Assembly (NCBI RefSeq): GCF_932526225.1
Contig: NC_064048.1
Location: 9,758,515 to 9,822,514, forward strand
Source: Nematostella vectensis
Taxonomy: Eukaryota; Cnidaria; Anthozoa; Actiniaria; Edwardsiidae
Reading direction: 5' to 3'
Length of the DNA stretch: 64,000 bases
The position numbers and the translations under genes are program-made. The notes under the pieces are model-generated. The model was not told the DNA's origin. It worked only from the letters and a program-made list of their open reading frames with translations, and made no database searches. The stretch's first letter is position 1, and every line of letters begins with the position of its first letter. Positions 1 to 13,609 of the stretch are shown piece after piece.

Positions 1-2603
<2,603 letters not shown>

Positions 2604-2609
2604 TTCTTT

Positions 2610-5207
2610 CAACTTAGGCGGTTACAGCACATTCTGAATATTTTCCTTTTAATCATACAACAAAATTTGGACGCTTTTTAAAGGTGTTTTGTTTAATATT
2701 CAATATTCAATTGCCTTTTGTTACCACGCAAGGTGTAAAATGTTGTTTTCAATGTTTGAATTAAGGAACGTTTGCAAATTAATAAACGCTTTCAATTAAC
2801 CGTTCTTTAGCTGATTTTAAAATACAGTCTTTATCGCATAGGGCACAACATTAATTAGTTATTTCTTTCAGAAAAAAAAGCCACGTCTTCAAAAAATAAA
2901 AATATACCAAAAAGTGTTTTTGAAATGATAGGTTTTCTTTTTTTTAATGCCAAATCTTTAAAATAAGCATGTAAATAAAAACGATTTTTCAAGGGGAAAA
3001 TTAAAGTAGACGGTGGACCCAACAGCCTGAGTCAACGCTCGCCATTTTGAACTCTGAAACTTGAAAGAAAAAAGATGAGCTGCCTGTCTTTCCGGAAAAT
3101 CTTTTTAAATCTTGTTTCAAAACTCTTCGGCGCTGGCGGGTCATGGGACATTTATAAAGACACTAACGATAATAAAACCAATCCCGTAAACAGGTAGATG
3201 ATCGTTTAAGTGCCTAGCTGCCAATAAGCGCCCACTCCACACCCCCGCCCCCACAAAAAAAGGTGAGAATTACAGAACGCAAGCCTGTAGCACCCACAAG
3301 TTTCTTTTCTCTTTCGGAGGACAAAAGATTTATCCTTTCTTGTTTCTTCCTGCTCGATAATTTGACCCCCCCCCCCCTCCCTACCGATATTGTTGCACTG
3401 CTTACGTATCAAGATTTTGAGATAGTTCTTTTGAGGATTCTGTACACACAAAAATAGAACTTCCTCACAAAGAATATACGGTAGCAGAGATCTTTTTCAT
3501 CATTTTAAAAGCCCAAACAAACGTCTCATATAGCATACTCAAATTCGCTTTTATTGTCAATGATGTCCGTTATCGTATTACTTATAATGGGTTAGAATAA
3601 TAAAGGTGACACGTGATTCCTGTCGAAAATGTCAAATCCATTCTTCTTGCTCTTCAATTTTATTTAGTCTTTTCAGGAGTCTTTTAATTCCCGTATTCAT
3701 TGGATTACTCCAAGCAGCCTATTATCTTCCAATGAGATCTGTAAATTGTCATTCCTCTTTTTTACTTTCGGTCTTGACATTCACATAAATACCTATGGTT
3801 ACTCGTGGCAACAGACTAAGTTATTTGGAATCTTCTAATCACAGAGAAATATAGAACTGACATTTTTTTAAAAGCTAATTAAAAGTTTAGTAAACCTTGC
3901 TTTTTCCTTCGTCATTCACTTCTCGTTACCTAAAATTGGGTCAATGTCAAATGTTTACCCGAAATTCTCAAAATAATGTAATTATTATTGTTTTGAATTC
4001 ACACATTCATTTAAAAAGTTTGTCATAAATCATTTTATCTCATTGTGTCTAATAATTTCCATTAGAAAATGAGATGTAAACTAATTCCTTGTCTTTTATA
4101 AATAGTTACCGCTCTTCCGGTCTAATAAGACATCCCTTAGTTTGTAATCTTATATGTTTTCTTATTGGAAAATTATTTTGTTTGAACAGTGTCTTCTTAA
4201 ACAGTTAAGACAATATTGCATTGGGATTGATTCCGAACATGTTTATTTAATGCCATTATAAAATGCGATATAGATGACAAAGGTAGCTAGCACCACCGCG
4301 CTTGGGACATAACGGTAAGTGTGTGATGTCATTTCTATCTTTTTCTTATCTATTTAGTTTTCATTTATTTCTTCTGAAAGTTCAAGGCAGAAGAAAGGAG
4401 TTTGGGCTCTAAATTGGCTGACATGTGACTTAATACTCATTTTAAGCTCAAATTTGGAAACAGGTTTCTTTAAGTAACACAGAAAGCGCTTACCAAATAT
4501 GGAGCACATTTCAGAAAACTTTAGAAACGATTTCAGAAAACTTTAGAAACGATTTCGTGATTTTTCTTGAATCTAGCCTAGCAAACCCTGTTCATACGGC
4601 CCTTGGAAAATATTCGTCGAGAAGAGATGACCACTTTGTTGAATGTCCAAATAAGTATTTAAAAAATATATATACAAGCTAAAAGAAAAATCTCACGAAT
4701 CATCAAAAAGGTTTAAAAGAAAACCTGCATTAAATACGAAAACTCAATCCTGTTCTATTTTGCAGCGATCAAACATACGTAAAATGTTTTCTTAAATACA
4801 CCAATCAATCCAGAACGAAGATGGGTAATCATGCAAAGACACAATTAGCGAATGCCAAAAGCATGGATATCGATTATTCGACAGAGTAAAGATGATGAGT
4901 AAACATATCGCATGATTTCTCCATTATTACCTGCATCGAAATAGACATATGGTATCATCAGTTCGACCAAATAAATGGTGTCTTTCGATAGCAGAACTGT
5001 CATTTGACAATTAATTAATCACCTGATACGAAATAAGAATGATAAGAGCTTTTTAAGCAACAACAACAACAACAACAAAAATTAGAACAACATTTGCGCC
5101 TAAAGTGCGTTTCACACATCTCATAGCTGGTACAATGCTGGTACATATTTTAATGTTATGTTTTTTAATTAAAATGTTTTTTTATCTAGATTGTCTCAGC
5201 TAGCAAG
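2610..5207. other. Intergenic region between divergent secreted-protein genes
   Basis: AT-rich sequence between the divergent PAN/EGF gene (minus) and the WSC/TSP/lectin gene (plus). It should hold both promoters, but I cannot point to a convincing core element. It contains a C-run at 3366-3377, a short direct repeat of about 22 bp near 4511-4555 and a CAA microsatellite near 5060. No coding exon can be supported. Confidence 0.5.
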
Positions 5208-8200
5208 ATGAAGCCAGCAATGCTTGTGGTCCTTCTAGCAAATCTTCTTCCAGCCCACTCCCTAGGTAAGTCTGACAAAGCCTTCCGTCTTCTTACGTAT
5301 TCACACGTCACGGCCTTGAATTATCAATTGATTTTGACACTTGTTAATCTTTATGACAGAATGGGAGGCGCTTGGATGCTACAAGGACTCGTCGTCTCGC
5401 ACGATGCCCGACTACTTAAAGACAATCACTTACGACGGGGAGAACCCCAACTTGCAGGACATGTTTGAACAGTGCCGTGTGGAGGCCGAGGAACGCGGCT
5501 ATACCTACTTTGGCCTGCAGAACATGAAGGAGTGCTGGGGCTCAGCTAATGCAAGGTAATGTCAACAATCCCATCGCGAACACCCTGTGTTCAGTGCCGT
5601 AACGTCTATAGGGGCCTGGGGCCTACTTTGGCCTGCAGAATATGAAGGAGTGCTGGGGCTCAGCTAATGCAACGAAATGTCAACAATCCCATCGCGAACA
5701 CCCTGTGGTCAGTGCCGTAACGTCTATAGGGGCAAGGGGCGAGTGCCCCCTACCCCTACCCCCACACCAATTATTTGTTCTTTTTTTTTAAACAAATCTA
5801 CAGAAATGAACCCCCCACCTCCACCCCCTCCCCACATTTTTCGATGTCCGTTACGGACAAATAAATAGCCAGTGAATGAACGAGCATAGTTATTCAAAAA
5901 TACGTTGTGTGAAAATGGCATATGACAATGAAACTGGGCCATATTTGTAATGAATAAAGGAAAATCTTAATAACTCTTTTGATCAGTTTGCTTGCTTATC
6001 TTTATTCTTAGTGTTGATTTTATCTAGAAGCAGAGATCTGTATTTACAATTTGCAATTTGCACTGGCAAACGGCCTTTTGCTTTTGCTTGGTGGCGTTAC
6101 ATCGAACATTTCAGAATAAACAAGGAATGGGAGACGTTGCCACCTACCATATAGAAGCATTTTATTAACTCGTTGACGCTATTCTTATAGAGTAACCTAT
6201 AACAAGCTTGGATGCAATGATAACTGCAAGAGACGAGATGATGGCAAGTTTGGCGTGGGAACCGCATGGTCCAACTTCGTGTACCGAGTAAAGAACGGTA
6301 TGTCAAACCGAATAGCCAACATCATATTATCACTAATACTAGTATTATCATCACCATCACCATCACCATCACCATCACCATCACCATCACCATCACCATC
6401 ACCATCACCATCACCATCACCATCACCATCACCATCACCATCACCATCACCATCACCATCACCATCACCATCATCTATAACATCATCTATCATTATCCCT
6501 TTCACCATATCATTATCCCTATCATCATAATTTCGTCATCTTCATCATCATCACCAATATTATCATTATTATCATCATCATCACTACATTCTTTCTCGAC
6601 CCCTCCTCCCCCTCACTTTAACTATCACACCGTAATGTCATCATCATCATCAACATCATAATTATTTTTCCCGGCAGACTGGACAGACTGCACTGCTAAA
6701 GTGTGCGGACATGGCATTCAGTACAAATTGGTCTTGTCTCAAGACAAAGGACCAAAATGCCCCACCTACAACGTCATGATCAAACGAAGCGACGCGACAA
6801 GAAATTGCAGAGCTTCTAAGCCATGTGGGAAAACAGGTATAGTATGGAGTTACGATGATTAAAATTTCCCACTAACAAAACATTGTGTATTAGCATACTA
6901 GTTCGCCTAGTAATTTTTAATACTATAATAATTCAGCAGCCAGCAGAAACGTGTTAAACAGGCGCGTTTCTAGAGGGGGGATCCGACAGATCCGGACCCC
7001 ACCCTACTAATGTGAAGAGATGGGTTCGACTCCAGTTGACCCCTTTGTTGGTAATTAAGAAGACAGTTAATATTATAAATGGAATTAAATTCCATGTGTG
7101 TATTTGGATAGAAAAAGTCTCCAGAAAAGTGTCCTATTACCAGAGCTGATGTTGATTTGAGCTTAACTGATACGTGTTTAGTGAATTACATCTCTGGACC
7201 CCACCCTGCGTTTTCTCTAGACACACCACTGGTAAGTGAGAGAAATTACAACATACTCCTTCTTTGCGTCTTTTTTAAGACTTCGAGTCGGTCGGATGCT
7301 ACAAGGACTCACTCGACCGCGCGCTTCCCAAATACCTCGGGCAAGTCGGACCATACGACCACACAACGGGAAACTTTAAAGAGGTGCGTGTCTGCTAAGT
7401 TTTAAATGTACTCGCATTTCTTACATATTCTTTTTTGGTGGCTTTATTGCTTTTCTCAGTGTTTTTGCATACTAAGGCGCGTTTTTAAATTGACAAAGGG
7501 GCACGCAGTCATAGATGGCACATTTTTTTAAGATTTGAGAATTATTTATTAATAATTATTTCTTTATTTATCAACTTAATTTGCTGTCGAGCTCGTGTGC
7601 CCTTCCTGCACCTTTTCTACGTCTTTCAAGTTGTGGAAATTTTATCAGCAAACCCCAGTTGATGTCTGTTGTCCTTTCCACAAAAGACCTCTCTGAGTGT
7701 TAAGCACGTGACGACATTACTATTGCAAAACACTAACTCCCAAGAGACGCAAGCGTGAAAAAGACCCCGATATTTTTCAGTCTAAATCTCAGCGAGCTGT
7801 GCGTGGCGTAACCGACTAAGACAGGCCTGGGATCCTGGTTATTGCCTCCCCATTAATGCGCGGGTACCTCAGTTTCCTTTGTGTTGTACAGTTCGCTAGA
7901 TAGCGGTGTTGGGGCCGAAATCTCCAGCCTAACCGTAAAGCTTTAAGCTGCCATACGACGTTTCAGCGTATGTCTGGAAGTATGGTCCCATTTTATTTTA
8001 ATTCTTTCATTCTGATCTGATCAAGTTCGATCCTCGGGCATGACAAAAACTTTTTTTTTTGCTTTTAAACTTTCCACACATTTCCCCCATTTCATTTGTA
8101 ACCTCGGGCATGACATAAATTTTTTTTTTGCTTTTAAACTTTCCACACATTTCCCACATTTCATTTGTAATCATATGAATTCGATGGTGAATGTTTGATC

Positions 8201-11200
8201 TTCTTTATGTCCTTTGTAAAACTTTGTTTTGATTTCTGTGTACATGTTTTTAGACCCATTGTTTCCTACTCCCGACATATAAACGTGCGCATTTCTAAAC
8301 GTGCAGGCTCTATGCCCCTAACCCTCAAGCAAGTGTTTTGGAATAACCAAGACAACGCTGCAAATGGCAGCCTTTTCCCTTTGATACAAGAAAAAAAAAT
8401 TGGCAAGCGCGGGACTACCCACAATTTGCTGGGGACAGATTTGCGCAGTCATATGTATCCCATGGACCTTTGCGCGTCCTGTGCATCCTCCTGTTTGAGT
8501 AAGTACGCAGCGCCAGTGCTGAAAAACGCAAGACTAGTTCCAGTACCGCGCGGTTAAACCAGCCTTTTTGTTTTAAAATGGCGGCTTTTTACTTTACTCC
8601 GAAATGATGTCTAATGTCTTGATATTGTTGGATAAAGCTAGTGTTCCTACCTAAACTGGTTGTGTTTCCTACGCTACGCGTTACCTCGTAACAAGTTTCA
8701 AAAGACGCGCTTTGTAACCGCAGCCATTGAGCGGGAGCATAAAAAGCGAAGGTACAAACGCTCCGCTGGTGGTCGAGTTACTCATTTACTAGGCGGCTGC
8801 GGTTACAAAGCGCTTCGTTTTGAAGTTGTTTGATTTAATACAGTTTAACAACAAACATAACAGGTATTCAGCCAGTGCAAGTCAAAAGCCAAGGCGGCAG
8901 GGATGGTCTTCTTTGGGCTTCAAAACAAAAAGGAGTGCTGGGCGGGAGACACCAATGCAAGCTACGACAAGCACGGGTGTGCCGGCAACTGTTACACTTG
9001 TCCAGACGGACGTTATGGCCTGGGCCGAGGATGGTCGAACTACGTCTACATGTTTAAGCAAGGTAACTAAGCAACCGCGCAATGTCTAAAATATGTCCAA
9101 TGCCAAAAATGTGGATAGCTATCATAACTTGCAAATGGTTTTGAATAAAAAACGATTATAAGTACATTCTACTGTTACTTATCTACCATAATTTGTTACC
9201 AATTAGGAGGTTTAAAAAAAATTTGCATTTTAACAAGAGGAGTTTCGCACTATGGACAAAGTTGCCACACATGACGCACATGTTGATATGATTTGTTTGT
9301 TTTGTGATTTGTTTGCCCCCTTTCAATGTTCCTCTGCCCCTCCCTCAACACATCGTCTCTGCCAACGCGATTTCCATTTAATGAATTTATTTCGCCTCCA
9401 TGATTAACCAAATCAAACGTTCTTGTATGATGTCACCTTTATCACGTGACCTCTCTAGACTGGGGCGTCATCTTCCACCCTCCCCCTCGACCCAACCACT
9501 TAACACCGTCTCTGCCAACGCGATTTCCATTTAATGAATTTATTTCGCCTCTATGATAAACCAAATCAAACGTTCTTGTATGATGTCACCTTTATCACGT
9601 GACCTCACTAGACTGGGGCGTCATCTTCCACCCCCCCCCCCCCCTCCCCTCGACCCAACCACTAAACACCGTCTCTGCCAACGCGATTTCGATTTAATGA
9701 ATTTATTTCGCCTCTATGATGAACCAAATCAAACGTTCTTGTATGATGTCACCTTTATCACGTGACCTCTCTAGACTGGGGCGTCATCTTCCACCCTCCC
9801 CACCCCCTCGACCCAACCACTTAACACCGTCTCTGCCAACGCGATTGCCATTCACTGAATTTATTTCGCCTCTATGATGAACCAAATCAAATCAAACATA
9901 TTTCCCACATATAGTGTCCTTCGTATGTATTGCCTTACATGGGCATTGATGCCCATATTTAGAAGAGCTGAAGTTTTCCCGCTCCCGGATCTCCACAAAA
10001 CAGGTTAAAAAATGCTGATTCCTGTCAATTTGAGACTTGCGGTCAAAATTTGTTAGAAAAACTTGATCGCTTGGTCAAATCTTTTTCTCACTGATCTTGA
10101 AAAGCCCTTAGACCCAGGCCTCCAAGAGTTCGGCCGAGAGGGTATGAAGGTCACCCAAATATTGATATGCAAACGTTCTTGTATGATGTCACCTTTATCA
10201 CGTGACCTCTCTGTACTGGGGCGTCATCTTCCACCCTCCCCCCCCCCCCCCCCCTTCCTCGACCCAACCACTTAACACCGTCTCTGCCAACGCGATTGCC
10301 ATTCAATGAATTTATTTCGCCTCTATAATGAACCAAATCAAACGTTCTTGTATGATGTCACCTTTATCAGGTGACCTCTCTAGACTGGGGCGTTATCTTC
10401 CACCCTTCCCCCCCCCCCCACCCACCCCTTCCCCCCACCCCTCGACCCAACCATTAAACACCGTCTCTGCCAACGCGATTGCCATTTAATGAATTTATTT
10501 CGCCTCTATGATAAACCAAATCAAACGCTCTATGATTTTAACTATATCACGTGACTTATCTAGACTGGGGCGTGTGCAGCAAAACATGTGGAGGAGGTCA
10601 GCGGTCACGGTACGAAACAGAGTTTGTCAGCGGTGAGCCCTCGTGCAAGGCTGGTACAAGGAAATCGGTGTTAAAGAAGCAAGCTTGCAGCACCACCCCT
10701 TGCGCAGGTAAGATGAGAAATGATATTTAAGATAGCTATCAGGCCAGTAGGCGAGGTCGTGGGGGTGCGTTTTTTATGATTATAATGGTAAAAAATCTTA
10801 AAAAACATTTGTTGGCGAGTCACACAAAGCATCCATTTCCATCGGCTGATTCAAGCGAGTAGCCAAGAAATTTATTAGTAGATTGTTATTTTGAGGCTTC
10901 CTTGAAAATAAACCGTTGTATTTTCAATTATAAACCATAACAAGAGGGTGGTTGATCGTAACTCTTTAAAAAGTTCAACCCAAGGAGATTCATGACCCCT
11001 GCGCTTGACTTAAGATTATTTAGGCCAGTTCCGTATTTTGTTATGTATAATACGCACTACGCAAAAATAGCCTCCCAAACCGTGGTACGTACTAGACATG
11101 AAACTTCCTTTTTGAGAGGTCACTGTTAGGCTGCTATTGGAGTGATAAGAAGACGACTGGGAGAAAAAGCAATTACAAAAACTTGTTGTTTTCATGATCT

Positions 11201-13523
11201 TTCCAGTTGATGGTGGCTGGAGCTCCTTTTCTGGGTGGTCCTCGTGCTCAAAGACGTGTGGGAGTGGTACCCAGTCACGTGCTCGCACGTGCACCAATCC
11301 TAGACCCGCACATGGCGGCAAGGACTGCGTGGGAGACGCCCAAGAGACCGTTCAATGTGCAACTCGCCCCTGCCCAGGTAGATTCAGCGAACAGATTCGA
11401 GAAATCGAAATGTTGCTTTATCCTGGCTTGTCAGCCATAAGCGTGCTCGCTCCACGTACATATTAACATTAAACAACGCTCGTCTGTAGATAAAATGAAA
11501 TTGTACATCTTATTAATGGCATTTCAACATTCAAATATTGCTTTCAAATATCGCCTTTTTGGACCTATGGAGCTCCACGCTCGCTTCGTTAAGCAAACCA
11601 CTCCATTTTGCGTATATGAGGTCAGTCCAACTTGATGTCTTACATGACAAGTGGACCACCGAATCGATTCCGTGAAGGGGCTACTAAGGAGCTTTTATTT
11701 GAACGAATTTTTAAAAACAATTACTCGCGAGAGGCGTTAACATAGCTATCAGGCCAGTAGGCGAGGTTGCGGGGGTCCGTCTTTATGATTATAATGGTAA
11801 AAGAAAAAAAAAAACAGTTGTATTTTCAATTATAAACCATAAAAAAGAAGTGGTTGATCGAAACTCTTTAAAAGATTCAACTCATTTAGATTTTATATAT
11901 CAGAATTTCACGACCCATGCGCTTGAATGTACTGTAAACTATTGAGTCCAGTAGACTGGTATTGGAGTGATAAGGCGATGACCGGTACAAAAAAACAATG
12001 ACAACCCTACAACAATGACACCCTAAAAATGGCATTTCAACATTCAAATATCGCTCGTCTGTAGAGAAAATGAATTGTACACCCTATTAATGGCATTTCA
12101 AGCTGAAATATGTAGCCTGCTGTAATGTAGTGCCTATGGGGGCTTGGGAGGCGATTCCACTTTTTTTCCAACATTTATATGAAATGACCAGTATAGGGGA
12201 GTGGTTGTGCTCTTTTAAAGTACATCTGTAGCATGCAACCATCCCCTCCCCCCTAAGGCCTGTATTTTGCTGCGGCCATGCCCTGTTAAGACAGGAAGTT
12301 AAAACGTACTATACCCTGACTTGTGGCTCATATTGCACAGAATATTTGTTTATCTCTTATGTGTGTATCTTCAGCTCTTTTAGGAAATTTAAAGCAACGA
12401 CGACCGCGACTGCAGGGAGAACGTGATTCCCCCAAAAAAGCTTTTCATGCTTTGCGCTCAATTTTGAACTTTTGATAAGTTTTGATAACATTCACTTATG
12501 CATTCCCAAAAAAAAACTATAAAAAAGCCTATTATGTTATTTCTAACATAGCGAACAAAGATAGTCCAGTTTTCGGACCACGTTCCCGTCCTCGCTACAC
12601 CATGAAACTGGAGTTTTCAAGTTGTCGTTTGAAGGAATAACAGCTGACATGTATCAGACAGAATCCATTTCAGAGTATATTTCACGTCTGGTTTTTCGAA
12701 TTTCATTGTTTTCTGCCGTCGCCGTTCGCGCTGCCGTTGTCGTCTCTCCTTCCTTTCTTGTGTGTTTGTCCCTAGTGTGTTCTAGGTTTCGGGTTATTCT
12801 TTACTCTTCGGAATGCATCCACACTTAAAAACATGAAAAAATACGATCGATGACATTCTTTTTCCCTCAGCTCGCTGCCCTGGCGGCTGGAGGAAGTTCC
12901 AAGACTCGTGTTACTGGTCTGACGCAAGACATATGAGCTGGTACAGCGCTCGGTCAACCTGTCTCTCGCTCGGCGGAGACCTGGTGAAGATCTCAAGCAG
13001 CCAAGAAAATTCGTTTGTTGCCAGAATCAAGCGGTATCAGCTGGCGTGGATAGGTCTCAAGAAACAGGGGAGCTGGTTTCGTTGGGTCGTGGATAACTCT
13101 CCCCCGAGGTGACTTGGTTGAATGTTTTTTTTTAATGATTCTAGAAAAAAAAAATTAACCATCTCCACATCATCGGGAACCCAGGGTATCGAGATTCCTC
13201 TAAGAAGGCGTCGATCACTATGTGTTGACCTATCACAGGGTAAAAACTTTATCGGATTGCAATCGTGACATTCCTTTCCTTTTTTTTTAGCAAATATAAC
13301 GAAGCGGGAAAATTAATGTTGCGAAAAAATGTCCACATTTAAAGTATTTTGCTTATGGTCCATGATTTCCTTTAGGTTCGCACAGTGGGCGCCAGGCGAG
13401 CCATCCAATTTAAACATGCACGAGTTGTGCTGTGCCATCGGGTACAAAGGCGTGGCCAAATGGGATGATGGCGGATGTGGCGGTCATCTTGGATTTATTT
13501 GCGAGAGAAAAGTAAATCGCTGA
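5208..13523 (+). CDS. Secreted WSC-TSP1-C-type lectin mosaic protein, complete, 10 exons
   Basis: Exons: 5208-5265, 5360-5555, 6191-6297, 6678-6836, 7280-7383, 8864-9062, 10564-10707, 11207-11377, 12871-13108 and 13376-13523. Every junction is GT-AG, all phases match, and the joined frame is 1524 nt (507 aa). Domains: signal peptide 1-19 ([19 protein letters not shown]); WSC-like cysteine-rich module about 20-120 ([26 protein letters not shown]); short TSP1-like module 121-173; second WSC-like module 174-274 ([27 protein letters not shown]); TSP1 275-322 ([12 protein letters not shown]); TSP1 323-379 with [14 protein letters not shown], a site for C-mannosylation; C-type lectin domain 380-507 with AWIGL, GEPSN and WDDGGCGG. 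The calcium site differs from the canonical EPN/WND (EPSN, WDD), so sugar binding is uncertain. No membrane segment follows, so it is probably secreted to extracellular matrix, mucus or nematocyst surroundings (inference). Most exons are phase 1-1 modules, fitting exon shuffling. Confidence 0.9.
5504..5735 (+). repeat. Tandem duplication of exon 2 end plus splice donor (118-bp unit)
   Basis: The last 52 bases of exon 2 and the first 66 of the next intron (5504-5621) are repeated at 5622-5735 with few changes. The first copy ends the exon at GCAAG|GTAATG. In the second copy that site reads GCAACGAAATG, so the donor is lost. The second copy is a pseudo-exon fragment within intron 2. Confidence 0.9.
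6351..6473. repeat. (CATCAC)n hexanucleotide microsatellite in intron 3
   Basis: About 20 perfect copies of CATCAC/ACCATC, followed by degenerate TCATCA-rich sequence to about 6660. It lies between exons 3 and 4 of the lectin gene. Open frames across it encode only Ser-Pro, Thr-Ile or Asp-Gly repeats and are not genes. Confidence 0.97.
8036..8172. repeat. Two-copy tandem duplication, about 67-bp unit, intron 5
   Basis: The block CCTCGGGCATGACA, T-run, CTTTTAAACTTTCCACACATTTCCC, CATTTCATTTGTAA appears twice in a row. The copies are nearly identical except for T-run length, so the duplication is recent. Confidence 0.85.
8700..8821. repeat. Foldback element (inverted repeat arms of about 24 bp)
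   Basis: The left arm contains GCGCTTTGTAACCGCAGCC (to 8725) and the right arm starting at 8795 is its reverse complement (GGCTGCGGTTACAAAGCGC), with about 69 bases between. This looks like a small MITE or foldback sequence in intron 5 of the lectin gene. Target-site duplication is unclear. Confidence 0.75.
9340..10563 (+). repeat. Intronic tandem array (about 155-180 bp units) carrying copies of the exon 7 splice acceptor
   Basis: Five repeat units precede the true exon 7. Each contains GCCAACGCGATTTCCATTTA, then ATCAAACGTTCTTGTATGATG, a CACGTGAC motif, and CTCTCTAG|ACTGGGGCGTC followed by a C-rich run of variable length. The acceptor-like AG lies at 9457-9458, 9610-9611, 9773-9774 and 10382-10383; one copy is broken (GT at 10213-10214). 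The genuine acceptor at 10562-10563 has the same context, then diverges into coding sequence. The array therefore came from duplicating the intron end together with the first dozen or so bases of the exon. Unit four is interrupted by the insert at 9898-10170. Confidence 0.9.
9898..10170 (+). mobile_element. Interspersed repeat inserted in the array (copy 1 of 2)
   Basis: A 273-bp sequence beginning ATATTTCCCACATATAGTGT and ending ATATTGATATGC interrupts a tandem unit at ATCAAAC/AAACGTTC. AAAC appears on both sides, which could be a 4-bp target duplication, but copy 2 also has the equivalent AAAC, so that base group may belong to the element. It contains the palindrome ATGGGCATTGATGCCCAT. A diverged copy lies in inverse orientation at 25225-25488. 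No coding capacity. Confidence 0.75.
10729..10960 (+). repeat. Intronic repeat downstream of the first TSP1 exon (copy 1)
   Basis: GCTATCAGGCCAGTAGGCGAG, then ATGATTATAATGGTAAAA, TTCAATTATAAACCATAA and GTGGTTGATCG, recur at 11744-11900. The related phrase CATTTCCATCGGCTGATTC recurs with divergence near 24330 and 44690. It starts 22 bp after the first TSP1 exon ends. Confidence 0.75.
11744..11960 (+). repeat. Intronic repeat downstream of the second TSP1 exon (copy 2)
   Basis: Matches 10729-10960 and then parts of 11130-11160 (TATTGGAGTGATAAG). The motif ATGGCATTTCAACATTCAAAT near 12030 also matches about 11515. The pattern suggests that a block containing a TSP1 exon and the following intron was duplicated in tandem, and that the later copy lost or never had its exon. 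Confidence 0.65.
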
Positions 13524-13544
13524 TCTGGGTGCATAACTACATGC

Positions 13545-13550
13545 AATAAA
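13545..13550 (+). terminator. Poly(A) signal of the lectin-domain gene
   Basis: AATAAA lies 22 bp after the TGA stop (13521-13523), followed by an A-run and then T-rich sequence. A very short 3' UTR is implied. Confidence 0.6.
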
Positions 13551-13609
13551 AAAAATGATTCCTTGTGATTTGTTTAGCTTACAAGTGTCTCCATATATTT
13601 ATGTCTTTT

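Noticed and set aside
6197-6661. Open frames encoding Ser-Pro, Thr-Ile and Asp-Gly repeats
   Set aside because: These are the CATCAC microsatellite read in different frames, inside an intron.
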